Positions 25,807 to 38,543 of a stretch of DNA of 64,000 nucleotides are shown here, in pieces. The stretch is taken from positions 23,430,001-23,494,000 of the forward strand of contig NC_088932.1 in assembly GCF_038396675.1 (NCBI RefSeq). The letters run 5' to 3'. Under the pieces are notes generated by a model that saw only the letters and a program-made list of their open reading frames with translations, did no database searches and was not told where the DNA came from. The translations under genes were made by a program, and so were the position numbers. Positions within the stretch are counted from its first letter, which is position 1. The number at the start of each line of letters is the position of its first letter. This DNA is from Hydra vulgaris. Lineage: Eukaryota; Cnidaria; Hydrozoa; Anthoathecata; Hydridae.

Positions 25807-26280
25807 CTAGGTAAAAACGTCTACAAAACTGGCAGCTAGAGCATTTAGAACTTTTCCAAAAGTAATTGATTTCAACTTTAAACAGAAGAGATACAACTGC
25901 TGTGGTAAACAGAATATCTTCTTTCTTTGACTTTTCAGTCTAATTAATGCTATCAAATTTTTGATAGCATTATAAAAATTGCTATCAAAATTTTGATAGC
26001 AATTTAAATCACTTAAACCAGTTTGCGTTTTCAGAGTAAAAGCCGCCTCTAATTTCATAATTGTTTGAATCAAGGAATCAATACTTCGTCTCATCTGAGC
26101 TGCATCAATACTTTTAGAAGTTCTTTTCTAAATATAAGCTGAATCTTTTTCTTCTGCTACTTTAGCACTCTTTGATGCAGCAAGGGTTAGAGTTGCATGG
26201 TGTTCATTAGCTAAATCTGCAATCTTTGCTCTTTTACTTCTATTACAAATATCTCTTAGTATAATATCTCTCTTATCTCC
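25807..26280 (-). pseudogene. Unrecognised degenerate coding region
   Basis: The minus-strand frame from about 26280 to 25807 reads LSWGDKRDIILRDICNRSKR, then ANEHHATLTLAASKSAKVAEE, one stop, then MRRSIDSLIQTIMKLEAAF. The amino-acid mix is protein-like and probably a decayed gene, but I do not recognise it. A hairpin (GATAGCATTATAAAAATTGCTATC, about 25958-25990) interrupts it. Confidence 0.35.
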
Positions 26281-26284
26281 CCAG

Positions 26285-26331
26285 GATAAATTTGATAAGT
26301 ATTTCAGGAAGAAATACTTATCGAATTTATC
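26285..26331. repeat. Hairpin, 21-bp arms with one mismatch
   Basis: Arms 26285-26305 and 26311-26331, loop AGGAA. Confidence 0.85.
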
Positions 26332-27694
26332 AAAACTTCCGAAGTCTTAAAAACAAACTAGCTGAGCTAAATAGAATAGATTTTTATTTCAAAAGTGAAA
26401 AATAAGGTTAAAAAGTTTTGTAGAAACTAAGAAAAGTTTTTAAGTACGAAAATAATTAAAGTACGAAAATAATAATAACGCGTTACTTGCTTCAGAACCA
26501 CGAATTTTTAAAATAGATCCAACTTTTTAATTTCACTTTTAAAGCCTAATTTCTTTATAACCAAGTGTTAGTACCAAATATTATATTACAATAAGACGTG
26601 AAAAGATTCTTTAATTTTCAAAATAAAAAGTAAATACAAGAATGTATGTTACTACACAAACGTTAAAAAACGGAGGGGCGGGTATTGCATTTGACAAAAC
26701 TAAGCATCAATCTATTTAAAATATCTCTTTAAAGAGCAGGAGATTGCAGCAAATACTGCAGATTATTTTGCAATAGTTTTGTGGTTTTGTTTCACTAAAA
26801 TTGAATGTGGAACAACGTGAAACTTTTATTTGGCTGGCACTTATGTTTAAAAATGTGTATGAAAATTTTAATTTTCAAAAGAAAAACTAAAAAGAACTGC
26901 TTTTAAAGAAAAAATAAATTATATAAATCTAAGTACTCATAACTTTAACAAAAATAATAATAAAGTTTTGTTTCATGGTGAAAAAAAAGGTTGTTTACAA
27001 AATAACCATACCTTAAGGTTTCATAACTTTATGGTGAAAAATTTAGCTTTTTATACATTTACCTTTTTAAAATTACACATGAATAATATCTATGAAGTTG
27101 ATTTTAGATCAAAAAGTAGTTTAACATTTTAGTCTAAAAACGATTAAGCTTTCATTTTTTTTCGGACTTTCTGCCATTTTTAGGTTAATCTAGGTCACTG
27201 TGCTATGCGCCTTTAAAGAATTACTTTTTCAAAAACTAGTTAATGGAGAAAAGAAAGAACGAAATTGACTAGTATATACTGCTTAGAGAGGTAGAGTTTT
27301 TATTGCAAATCTTGCTTCTTTTTCAGGAAAACTAGTTTTTTTGCAAGCAAGTATGTATTTTACTACTGAAAAGTTGCTCATAAGGCAATCAGTGAGCATA
27401 AGCAATCTGCTGAACATAAAAATGCTCCATTTATCTTTGTCAATCGAAGTAAATGCAGTTCCAAGATTAATTGCAAATTTGTTAAACAGTTTCGGAGTGA
27501 AAAAAAATATTGGAAAAATGTTTAGTGTTGAGGGTATCATCACCTAATTACTTTCAGGTAAAGCTTAATTATATTTATCTTTTTGGGTTATTTATTTTTT
27601 ACCCTATTGGTCTATAAGTATATATATACTTATGCAGGCCTAAAATAAATCTAACGAGTTATTTCTTATGCATGACGCATCAGAGTTTTAGTAA
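26332..27694. other. AT-rich DNA, no gene supported
   Basis: Overlapping frames on both strands at 27283-27547 show no motif. The rest is low in coding signal. Confidence 0.4.
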
Positions 27695-28690
27695 TTGGTG
27701 GATCAGACCAGAAAATTGAATTATGTCATAATGGATATTTTTCTTGGCTCAATAGAGTTACTAACTGAATACAAACCGTTTTTACCTAAGCATATAAACA
27801 GTCAAGTGAACCAAGATAAAGGTAGCACTTCCTATCTATCAGCTAACATTAATGAGTTCATTCAGCAATTTGGCAATTTTTTTTTACAAATAATTGGTAG
27901 ATATAAATCGCTTTTATATTTTTAACTGATATATTTTAAGAGATCACAGGGCAGCTGATATGTTTAATTTTGTCAAAAACGCATTAGAAAGGCACGGCAT
28001 CAACATTAGTCATTATCATCAAAATCAAATCAACTTCATGTGCAAATGCAAGTTCTGCTCTTCAAACGGGTTTTTATTAGTTACAAGATATAATCATCAG
28101 AATCAGTTTTTTAAGTTCTTAGTTAACAATAGTACTTATATATTTGCATATTTGAAATATGTGTATAAATTTCAAAGTAGTCTTAAAATAACTTAATGAT
28201 GACTAAGCGCAACAACCAAACACGACAACAGAAGCTATCCGACTTCTCAGGAAATGGATCAGCTGGAGACGGCTGTCATGATAGTCATTTGGAGCAAAAT
28301 TATGGAAAGGCGCAACGAAGTGAACAAAATGCATCATAACCACTGTTAAGTTGATTTCAACGACAAAAGTCGTTGAAATCAACTTAACAGTGGTTAATGA
28401 ACTCTACAACTCTCTGTCTATTTTAGCTTAAATGGTCAGATCAAGTATTGATAAATTTAAAAAAGAAGCTATGACATTGGTGGGCGCCGGCAAGTACACT
28501 GCTGATCAGAACGTACAAACACCAACATGACGGATTGACCTTTATTGTGGCATAAGGCTGGATAGGGAAAAATGATTGCCGAGGTTAATATCATCATAGA
28601 CAGACTTTTAGCTGAACTTGAAAGACGAAAGAAAGCGTATCCTTTACTTACCTCTCATTTTGGGTTCCTTGTCATCTTCTAGAGATGGGT
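27695..28690 (+). pseudogene. hAT-type transposase fragment (ZMYM1/DUF4371-like)
   Basis: In order on the plus strand: FLGSIELLTEYKPFLPKHI and GSTSYLSANINEFIQQFG (27737-27880), MFNFVKNALERHGINIS (27960-28010), MDQLETAVMIVIWSKIMERR (28255-28315), SSIDKFKKEAMTLVGAGKYTA (28444-28505), and IIIDRLLAELERRKKAYPLL with SHFGF (28590-28670). These match, in order, blocks I know from DUF4371-type hAT transposases found as zinc-finger MYM-type proteins. The DDE core between the second and third block is lost. Several frameshifts and one hairpin insertion (28338-28395) break it. Confidence 0.75.
28338..28395. repeat. Perfect hairpin, 27-bp arms, 4-base loop
   Basis: Arms 28338-28364 and 28369-28395 with loop AAAA, lying inside the hAT remnant. 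Confidence 0.95.
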
Positions 28691-29699
28691 TTTCTTACAA
28701 TTCCATTGAACGCCCAAGACCATTAAAAACAAAACTATGCGGACATTTAATTTACAAATAAATGTCTGCATTTAAAGAGCTAAATTTTCACTTCAATTGA
28801 TTTTGGTACCGGTGACCAAAGAAACTTGTATATGCATTCCCTAATGTCAATGTTGTTCTGAGGATGTTTCTTTCTGCTGCATTTACAAATTGTATAAGTA
28901 GAAAGCAAAGATCTGGTTTTTCCAATGCTTATTCATTGGATTATTTTGTTATAATTACCAGATTTATCAATTGATTTTTGGTCTTATGCAGTAATTTATT
29001 ATGTAAAGCAATAACAAAATTGTTTTTAAATACAAATTTTAGTGTGTGAGTGGGGGAGGGGGAAAGAAACGCTGGAGAGGCCACAACCGTTATTTCGCTG
29101 ATGGGCAAAGTTCAATCTTAGGTCTTAACCTAAGATTGAACTTTGGTCTCATTTTTTTATACTTTAATTGTAAAAACAAAATTAAAAAGTATTATGAATA
29201 AAATAAAATATAACTTTTTGGTTCTTAAAAAAATCTTATTTGCATTTTAAAATACATAAAAACATACATTATAAAGTACAGTTGAAAATCTGAAAGTCAT
29301 TTATACTATATACTTGAATTTAACATAAAACAATTAAGAAATTATCACACAAAATTTCAACAGAAATAAAAAAGTTGTTCCAAAGTTATTGCCATAAAAA
29401 AATAGGTCTTATTTTGTTAGGCTGTTGCTGATTCATTAAACAGTGTAAATGCAACAAGAACCCCAAAGGAATATAAATGACAATAAGGTATTTCATATTC
29501 TGAAGATTAGCTTTCAGCTATTGTAACACAAATTTTTATGACTATTCAAAAAATCACCTACATTTTTAAAGGTACAAATACGTGTAAGTTTATTTATAAA
29601 TTATGTTAAATGATTTCCTAAGAGTAAAAATAATAAAACAACAACAATAACAAGCTATTTATTTTCTGTAAATCATTTTTACAATAGTATAAACAATAC
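28691..29699. other. AT-rich DNA with one hairpin
   Basis: A perfect 18-bp hairpin lies at 29106-29123 with 29128-29145. The sequence after it (TTGAACTTTGGTCTC) also occurs at the 3' end of the SINE at 21910, so a SINE tail may be present. No gene. Confidence 0.5.
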
Positions 29700-29875
29700 G
29701 CGGTAGCGGTTTAGTGGTAAAGCGCCCACTTCAAAAGCGAGAGGATCCGATTACGATCCCCACCACGCCCTGATACCGTAAGTTACCACACATAAAATTT
29801 CTCCTTTACCCCTTTCATTTTTTGTATTACTAGGTGGTATACTTTATTCTTTAATTCATCAGCATTATTTGATAG
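29700..29875 (+). mobile_element. tRNA-derived SINE, second type
   Basis: The head GCGGTAGCGGTTTAGTGG resembles an A box and GATTACGATCCC a decayed B box. The tail from TAAGTTACCACACATAAAAT to TCATCAGCATTATT recurs at 33760-33855 without the head. The tRNA-like fold is incomplete, so it is not a tRNA gene. Confidence 0.7.
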
Positions 29876-29979
29876 ATTTAGATGAAGAGCTAGCTTTCTG
29901 TTTCTTGCTGCCGATAATTTCCCTTAAAACTTGCCATGTTTGCTTTGAGATTTATTTATCTTTTCTAGTTAGTTTATTA

Positions 29980-30373
29980 TCATACTTATGTCAAATAAGT
30001 ATACTTTGCCAAAACTTGCGATGATTGGAGCCTGGAAACAAAAGAGTCCTAAAATTTTGACCGCAACTGCCACGTACGTGAGACCACATACGAGACCATA
30101 TACACATTTTTTACAATTCTTAACTAAATTTATATTCATCGATAAATTTTATAGTATAATATTTCATTGTTCAAAATATTATTACCATAAATAGTTTGAA
30201 ACCAAATTTTTGTATGAAATTTAAAATTTATCAATATATATAAGTTAAGTTAAGTAAAATAAAAAAACTTTGTTGCTCTCTTGTTTGGGGTAGTTGTGGT
30301 CGATTTCTTATGGCTTTTTTGTTCCCAGGCTCTAATCATTGCAATTTTTGACAAGATTATTTGACATGAGTAT
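29980..30373. mobile_element. MITE with diverged TIRs of about 90 bp
   Basis: The left end TTGCGATGATTGGAGCCTGG and, as reverse complement, the right end TTGCAATGATTAGAGCCTGG align within longer inverted arms. The interior is AT-rich and non-coding. Confidence 0.7.
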
Positions 30374-30420
30374 AAACATATAACTGTTTAAAGTTCCATG
30401 TTAGCTCAAACATCATCATA

Positions 30421-30777
30421 TCAAACATCAACAAACCCTGCTTTCACCCCTGTATATTCTTTATCTATGATTAAAATTTCGCAAAAATATGACACAATTA
30501 TCAAAATTTCGCAAAAATATGATACAATGTTATGAAATATTTGCAATACATTTAAATATATAAAACATTTTACACTTATATTTTTACAGTTATATAATAC
30601 ATTTACATATATAATACATTTACACTTATAATTTATTAATATGCTACAAACGGAAAGTAATTCCGAATTTTTTTTCAATTTCAGTATTGGTCAAGATTTC
30701 TCTTGCGTTGATTGATCACAACATAAACTTTCAACAACGTTTTATGCAATGCAATTTTAATTACCTTTAAAACATAT
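30421..30777. other. 3' flank of the GPCR exon; 30-bp direct repeat
   Basis: AAAATTTCGCAAAAATATGA occurs at 30473 and 30503, a tandem 30-bp duplication. Further short AATACATTTACA repeats follow. It may be 3' UTR, but no polyadenylation site could be fixed. Confidence 0.45.
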
Positions 30778-31383
30778 TTATCGATTCAGTTTTTTAATAA
30801 AATCACGAAACAACCGACGGAAATCTGGGCTTCTGTATCCATAGACAAAAAAGTTCATCATGCTGTTGCTATAGTGCAATACTTTTGATGCATAATACCA
30901 ACCAGTGATTTTCTTTCCTAAGCTGCAATTTTTACAATAGCCATATATTATATTAAGTGCAAAAAAAGGTGTCCAACAGAGAATAAAGAGGCCAACTATT
31001 ATTGCTATTGTTTTTGCTGTTTTCAGCTCATGTTTAAATCTATTAGCATAATAGTCAGTTGCTCGAGAAGTTGCGTAATAAAAAATGACAGAATAAGACA
31101 TCACAATAACTGATATTGGAACCACGTATGCCAAAATAAATATGGACAACGAGAACTGCTTTATTCTACTTTCATAACCAAAAGCAACTATTATTTTAGC
31201 GCCTGATAACATAAATCCAATAAACCATGTTACAGCAATTGCTAATCTGTAAGAAAATTGAGTCAAGGTTAAGTGAAGAAAAGGATATCTGATAGCATAC
31301 AACCGTTCTAAACTTATAGCTGTTAAATTAAGTATTGATGCAGAGCCACAAAGTATATTGTAAACTGCAAAGATGAACTCCAT
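30778..31383 (-). CDS. Class A (rhodopsin-family) GPCR, TM3 to TM7 only
   Basis: The frame of 201 residues encodes five membrane segments. TM3 is NILCGSASILNLTAISLERL with the ERL variant of the DRY motif; then TM4 with WFIGFML and TM5 with a proline-containing YVVPISVIVMSYSVIFYY. After a basic loop come TM6 with FILCWTPFFALN (CWxP) and TM7 ending NSMMNFFVYGYRSPDFR, a variant of NPxxY(x)nF. It ends at a TAA in FIKKLNR. It should sit in the plasma membrane and couple to G proteins; the ligand is unknown, and TM3 resembles amine-type receptors. TM1-TM2 and the TM3 cysteine are absent. A stop lies three codons upstream of the first ATG, so the start is either an exon boundary (AG within ATGGAG) or a truncation. 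This is the clearest host-type coding sequence in the window. Confidence 0.82.
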   Translation of the reverse strand: MEFIFAVYNILCGSASILNLTAISLERLYAIRYPFLHLTLTQFSYRLAIAVTWFIGFMLSGAKIIVAFGYESRIKQFSLSIFILAYVVPISVIVMSYSVIFYYATSRATDYYANRFKHELKTAKTIAIIVGLFILCWTPFFALNIIYGYCKNCSLGKKITGWYYASKVLHYSNSMMNFFVYGYRSPDFRRLFRDFIKKLNR

Positions 31384-33330
31384 ACGTTTTTAGAAATAGA
31401 ATAAAGATCTAAATATAAATGGTGATATTACAAAACGCTTTTGCAAAAACTGCTTTTCAGAAAAGGTTTTTAACAAATAATATTTCATTTACAGTTTTAT
31501 TTTTATGCTATTAGTACCGTGTTTAATATATTTTATGTTTCACCCCAATCATTTGGTTTTAGGGCTAGCATTTATATAAAGTGTTCAAAAAATGTGAGTA
31601 TCATAAAGTATTAGAAATCCGAATTTGCATTTGACACTAGCAACATCAAGCGCTTTATTGCTTTAAGGCACCAGGAACATTTTGAATTGTAATGCAAAGC
31701 TAAAACTATTAGTCAAAAAGAAAGTAAGAGTTAGGTTCCCTTGCTTCCTTCTGGTTTACTTAAACCATTTTTGCAATAAACCCTAACAATATACAAAAAT
31801 ATGATAAAAGATTCCAAAAGAAATCAGTGAAAACTTGTTTTTTTGTAGATATTGACTTATTTTTTTGATTTAATTAATTTTAATTGATTTAAAAAAGAAT
31901 CACGGCTTCCATGGTTACATATGTACAAACAAAGAACCAGAGTTACTTTAATTATTTTCTACTCTAGAGTAACCTTGGAAGTTGTACAACTACAATAAAT
32001 TAATAAATATAATTTATAAATTATTAAATATAAAAAAATAATTAATAAATGATTAAGTTTAATAAGACCATAAAGGATTTGTCCAATTGTTTACAAAATC
32101 AGAATGACTTAGACATATACGCATTTTAAATATTCTTGGCTAATTTAGAAGCTGAAATAATAGTCTGAAATTGGGGCCACACGGATCCATAAAAGATTGT
32201 GGGAGTCGGCTAACCGTCTTAGATATTGTCAGACAAAACAAAGTATAGTTAATTATTATTTTTGCTTGTTTGGATGGGATGCTGTAACTGTTAAAATAAA
32301 ATAAGAATTTAAAAAAATATGGCATTAAAAAAAGTCTTTAATACCCTTTTATTCATTATTATTTTAAACTACTTTTTTCACAAAAGTAGAAATATAGTCA
32401 CATATAAAAAACAGCAACAACAACAAAAACATTAATTTATTCTTTAGGTTACTTTCTTTAAAATATGGACCAGCTGCTTAAAGTTTTTTGCAATGCTAGA
32501 GCATAAAAAAAATAAAAAAATGGTCTTTTAGTTTTTTTATACTTGGACTAAGTTGGTATCTAAATTTGTATAGGTATGTATTATTAACTGTTTTTGCCCT
32601 TCACTATGAAACTACATGACACAGATTGAATTTTCTCAGGTCAAGCCTAATATTTTAACAAACATTTTAACAAATATTTTTCTCTTAAGAAAAGCTAGCT
32701 TTTCTTAATAATAAAAAAAAAAAATTTCTTGAAAATAGATTCTTAAATCTTATTTTTTAAATGTTGACAAAGCGAACAATTTTGACCAATATAAAGTTTT
32801 TAAAGATTGTTTTCTGTAAGAATGAGATATGAATGAACTTGAATTAATTGGATTTTCTTGAAATTTTCAGGGATAGCAAAACATAAGAAAACCCTGATAG
32901 CTTAAAACCATAATTTAAAGTGGTTCAAAAGTTATTGACTTTTGGCGGTTGAAAGTTTCATAAAATTTTGTCTGTATTTTAAAAATTGTACATATGTTCA
33001 TTGTCAACATTATTTAATGTCTCAACATTGGTTAAAATCTCATCAACTAAATTTTTACTGTAAGATTTTACTGTTAAGTTTTCAATAGTTTCAACTTCTT
33101 CAAGTTTTTAAAGTATTCCCATGAAATCATTCTGTTTACGTTAATAACAATTATAACGTTAATTAAATTGGTTAAATAAATACTCTTTATCTTGCCATCA
33201 ATGACTGATTTTAATTTCTCAATTTTAACCACTGATACTTTTGAATCTTTTGAACCTCCAAAACTAAGGTCTCTCCTTAGTCTTTCTTTATATCCTGTGC
33301 TTAAAAACAGTTATTGCGAGGGTTGGCATA
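31384..33330. other. Upstream flank of the GPCR exon, no exon for TM1-TM2 found
   Basis: Minus-strand frames here show no membrane-segment pattern with an N..D TM1/TM2 signature. AT-rich, with short inverted and direct repeats only. Confidence 0.45.
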
Positions 33331-33390
33331 TGCATAAGTGTTTCTCTTGGCAACAACACTTTTGTTGTTGCCAAGAGGTTCATTTATGCA
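33331..33390. repeat. Hairpin, 28-bp arms with a few mismatches
   Basis: Arms 33331-33358 and 33363-33390 around CTTT. The inner 17 bp pair exactly and the outer part has decayed, which suggests an older event than the perfect hairpins. Confidence 0.88.
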
Positions 33391-33759
33391 TCAACAACAA
33401 CACTGGTTTTTATCTTTTTGCGGCTTATAGTTATTATATCATATAAGGCAAATGCCTTTCACCTTGCAAATATAGAATAATGTTTTGGCAACTGAGTTAA
33501 CTGAATAACACCCAAAAATGAAAATAATTATTAAATTATAAGATCGAAAGAAAATAGTGGATGTAAAATCAAACTTTTTCATTATACGATAAAAGAGCCT
33601 AAATCAATCCCGAATGTACAAAAACAAAATTTTCATTAAAATCAAGGCCTTATTTTTATATATAATATTTATCATAAGAGTAATTTCATACTAAATCCAT
33701 TATTAATTTTGTTGTAGACCTGTTTAACACTTAGAATATTTTGAGCAAACTGGTTTATT

Positions 33760-33855
33760 GACGTAATTTACCACACATAAAATGTCTTTTGCATCCTGAT
33801 CATTTTTTGTATTACTGGGTATACTTTATTCTTTAATTCATCAGCATTATTTTTT
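33760..33855 (+). mobile_element. SINE tail copy
   Basis: About 95 bp match the tail of the SINE at 29775-29870 (ACCACACATAAAATGTCT to TCATCAGCATTATTTTTT). The tRNA-like head is missing. Confidence 0.7.
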
Positions 33856-34702
33856 AAGTAATCAGTTGATATGCATTGATATAACTTTCTTACAAAAATA
33901 GGTTTTTTGTCCTTTTCTCAATTTATTAGGAACCATTTTTGAGACCAATTACTTAATCATAATCCGGTCTATATGTTAACTTGGTTCATAGCATACTCTT
34001 TATATGGTTTAGTTAAACTGCCAGTGAATGCTATTGATTTGGTTTAATTGATTTGTGAGTTTTCCATTGCAACGAAACTGATCAAACAGATTAAATTAAT
34101 GATTTACAATAGTTTTGTTACGAGTCGATGGTACGACACTTAGCCATTTTTAGTACAGTTGTAGATAGTACCTATGCATAAGTCAAAAAAGAGACTTAGG
34201 TTATGATTTTGGTACAGTTACTGTTATTAAAAGTGTTGTCTAAATGCACCTGTTAATGTCCGTGGTTTAAGTAATTTTGCTGGTCCAATAAGATATGTCT
34301 TGAATGAGTCTTGATGTAAATATATTATTGAGAAAGTGAATTGAAAGGTAGATCCATCTTTTGAAGATTTAATTTCTTTTTCGTTAAATAAGTATTCCTA
34401 TTTCCATTCTTTGCTTTCTGGCAAAATTAATTCTGTACTTTATAAAAAAAGAATTCTGTTGGCTGTTTTGCTAAACATAAAAAATTAAATAATCATTTAC
34501 TGTTGAATTAAAAACCCTACTTGTTATATTTAAACGTTTTCATGAGACTTAAATGAGTTTTCATGAGATATAAACCTTTAAATGAGTTTTCATAAAGACA
34601 GCGATTTAGCCACGCAGATCGCTAGGTAATTGCTAACTAGAAAAGCTAGCAATTAGATAGAAAAAAATTTATTTTTACCTGTTACTTGTTTGTGTTCACA
34701 CC

Positions 34703-34708
<6 letters not shown>
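33856..34708. other. AT-rich DNA, no gene seen
   Basis: There is a short hairpin around 34631-34655 (TTGCTAACTAGAAAAGCTAGCAA). Otherwise nothing is recognised. Confidence 0.45.
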
Positions 34709-34794
<86 letters not shown>

Positions 34795-34797
34795 CCC

Positions 34798-34880
<83 letters not shown>
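34709..34880. repeat. (TA)n microsatellite, interrupted once
   Basis: TA repeats are broken only by ACCCCTA at about 34793. It is contiguous with the left end of the DNA transposon at 34886, and TA repeat resumes at 38550 beyond its right end. Confidence 0.97.
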
Positions 34881-34882
<2 letters not shown>

Positions 34883-34885
34883 CAA

Positions 34886-37800
34886 TGGCTAAACTCCAAC
34901 ACCACGTATCTAAAAAATTACAACTTTTCCGGAGAGCCAAAAAACTTGATATTTTTCAAAAAAACCACAGAAATAAAAAAATAAAAAAAATGTCAAATTA
35001 TTAAATTCTTTTGTTTGTTTATTTAAAATGTTGATTTGATGAAAATAAGTTTTTACTTTGAAATATGGGCAATTTTTTAAGATACGTGGAATTGACCTAA
35101 AGTTTTGTCTGAGATAAGTGTTGTTTAAGAGGGTAAGTCAATAATAAAACTGCATTGTCTAAAATGAAAAAGGACACAATTTATTAACTAAAAGGCATAT
35201 AAATCTGTAAAAAGGCAGTCTTTTAAAAATAGTAACGCTAAACAGTTACATAACCCCATATATCTTCTTTGGTGTTCTAATTGGTAACTTTTAAGCGCCC
35301 TCAACACCTGCAGTTGTCTTCACAAAGTTATTTCTTGTAAGGAAGGGAGTCATAAAAGTGATAATAATCCTCTGGGATGACATACTTCTTCAAGTCTTGT
35401 AAATATTTCCATTTGGTGTATGGAAGCGGAATCCTTTCCTTAAATAGTTGTATAGGTGACTTATCTTTTTTAACTTTGATTGGTCTTCTAGGTAAATCCA
35501 CAAAACTTCCATCAAAAGATAATTTGTTTTAAATCGTTCCTGTGGGTAGGTACTGGAAACAGCGAACATCAACAACACATGGGTCACCCTTCTTTCTTAC
35601 TGGACGAACTGAGTCGTAATAGCTTATATTAGAGAAATCCTTGAAAAAGTCATATTTCAAGTATGCAGCCTCATATGGGAAGAGAGTTTGCCGGGCCTCC
35701 ATGGCATATTTTACATACTCAAATGGTAAGTACAGATCCTTTCCCTTGATTTGTTTTTCAATCCTCGCATGTTCTGAGTCTCCCTCCATTTACGTATGCC
35801 CTTTTACTAGGTATTTTCTGAGTTACATTGATATTATTTTGGACGGCAAAGTGAAGAAGGGTATTTGATACAAATTGGTTACGAGTTTGATTTGTGCAAT
35901 CATCTGTGTATACTGCAATGGGGCGGCAAGGAGATAGACAATGTTTCTTCAAATAATCAACCAAACAGGAGGCAAATGTGTTGACCGATAAATCCCCCTC
36001 TACCTTTTAAAACCAGTAACATTTGCAATGTCTATTAGCTAAGTTATAAACAGTGTAATTATGTGAACATAACTTCGTCTTTTAATACATAGCACTTGCC
36101 TTTGTCATGGGGTTAAATTAACAGATTCCATGTCTGCCGTCAAGCAATATATTTCACCATCAACTGCCTTCTGTGTGTCCCGTTCTTTTTCAGCTCGAGC
36201 CCTATTTTTCTCAGTAATATGCTGATTGTAGTCTTCCTTTGAAACATTGCCTGCTTTAAATGCGTAACAAGTATCACACTGATCTTTTTTGGGAACGAAG
36301 AGGGATAAATTATTTTCTTCAAAAATTTGCATAAATATAGTAAGGGATCCTTACGATTTATTGTGAGAAATGCAAAAGTCTTTGTATGATCTGTACAAAT
36401 CAACTTTTGTATCCCATAATGGTTCTAAATACATTTTCGACGTGGATGCTCTGCAATAATTAGATAGGACTTTTGGTAAACTTTTGAACCATTCAGAAAT
36501 GATCATTTTCTTTTGTGGTATTTTTTTCTCTCTACATCCACATTGTTCAATGACATCTTTTGGTAGAATAGCACCATCTTCTTGTTCTAAATTCTGTGCT
36601 TCCTCGTCGTCTGGAGACACAATTGTACTTGATGCCTAATTTTGAACCATCCATTCTTTCATACCAAGGGTATTCAAGAACATCTGTTTACAAACAGGTT
36701 TTAAATCACCAGTAGTAGGGCTTAAGTAGTATTTGAATGAACCAGACCTCCTGCTTATTTTGTCTATACCAGTTTTCTGTAGTACATCATTTTTTCTTCA
36801 CGTGGTTGCGGATGTAAACTTGTTTTTCGTTCCAAAATAGTTGCCAAAAAAATTTGAATAAATCATGTCTTATCTTTTCTGATATTTCAGTACATTTTCG
36901 TTTTTTATTTGTTTAACAAATTTTGAAATTACACGCAAATCCCATTTTTCTATCTTCATGCTCCACTATACTTCGTTAAATTGTAGTTTTACCATCAATT
37001 TTGACTTTTTTATAACCTAAGTACTTTTTTCCTGTCATTCTTAGTTTCTTGTGAACTTTAACATCCCAAGAAGATCTATGAGGCCGCTTGTTCCTTTTTT
37101 TCTTGCCATTATTGCCTTTATCATTAAGTACCTCAACAGAACACAAATCATCTCGAGGTTTTCTTGCAAGTTCTTGGCAAATTAAATTCTCTGCATTGGG
37201 ATTATTTTCGATATTTTGAGCATAGTTTTGTAAGTCATCTTGAGGTTTTCTTGCAAGATCGTTAATTAAATGGTCTGCATTGGAACTGTTTTCGATATTT
37301 TGAGCATCGTTTTTATTTAGGCCAATTTTTGAGTCATTTTCAAGGCTAATTTGCATAATCTCATCATCTGACAACACATAATCTGGGTCATTAGGGTCAT
37401 CAGGTTCTTCATCATTGCTATTATAATCAATACTATTGTCAATGTTTGCAGCAGTTTTCTTTATCTTTTAAGTATAGAGAGCAATTAATAATAGTTTTGG
37501 TTGATCTTCTTCTCGTAAAACATCCTGATGGTTTGTCCCGGGCTGATTCAAATCCGTTTCGTCGACAGAGAGGATGACTTCTTCTTGAAGAACGTCTTCA
37601 ATACCTAGACCATCTTCAAATATCGCTTCTGATTCATTTATCAATAGTCCGAAAGCATAATTTCCTGTATTCTCATTGCTGTTCAAAATATTTGTTCTTC
37701 CAAGGTAGTTCGTAGTCCGCTCAGTTCCTGAAAAAAAATATTAGGGTATTATTATTGTTTTTATAGACTAATTTTTAATGGATAAATTATAAGAGAAATT

Positions 37801-38543
37801 TATTAATCTTAGGTTTTTTTTCCATAAGTTCAAAACTATTTCTTGTTTTTATACCTTTCAAATGTTGTAAACGACTAAGCTTGAGCTAGTATTGTCAAAT
37901 AATCATACTTTATACAGGAGTAGGCCTAGGCCTATCACTTTTTGGAGTAGGCCTATAGAAATTTGAATTTAAGTTTTATTTTAAAAGCTACTTACGTACT
38001 GTTTCTTCTTTTTGTAGCAAACCAATCACGTCATCAATGAAATCATTATCTTCACTATTTGGTTCATCCATGATTCAACTGCTAGGTAGCTGATATTAAT
38101 ACACGTATCTTGGACCTGCAAGAATACAAACTAAACTGTAACAATGCGTATCTGGAACGTTTATTTTACAAGCAGTTTTTCTATAGTAAACAACAAATCT
38201 AGGTTTAGTGAATACTTTAACACTATTCATTATACTTCTAAGATAGTAATCAATTAACTTAACTGCATTACAATTAACTAATTAAACAATAATTACCTGA
38301 AATGAACCAGCTGGTTAATATTGTCACATGTTTTCAATGTAAACAAGTCAAGATGCATGGTGTTAGAATTTAATTCTGCCAACTAACAAGATACAGGAAA
38401 CAAATTTACCTAATTTAAACACTTTTCCCGGTATATTTAACAAATGTGTTGTTAGAATCACGTGTAGAATTGGCCATAGTTTCTTATTCACTACTTAACT
38501 CAAAATAGGCCAAGTTTTGAGATACGTGGTGTTGGAGTTTAGC

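Noticed and set aside
27283..27547. Overlapping frames on both strands as a hAT dimerisation domain
   Set aside because: I looked for the conserved ERSFS..K block and did not find it in any frame.
29700..29775. A functional tRNA gene
   Set aside because: A and B box-like motifs are present but acceptor and anticodon stems do not pair, and the tail recurs as a repeat; read as SINE.
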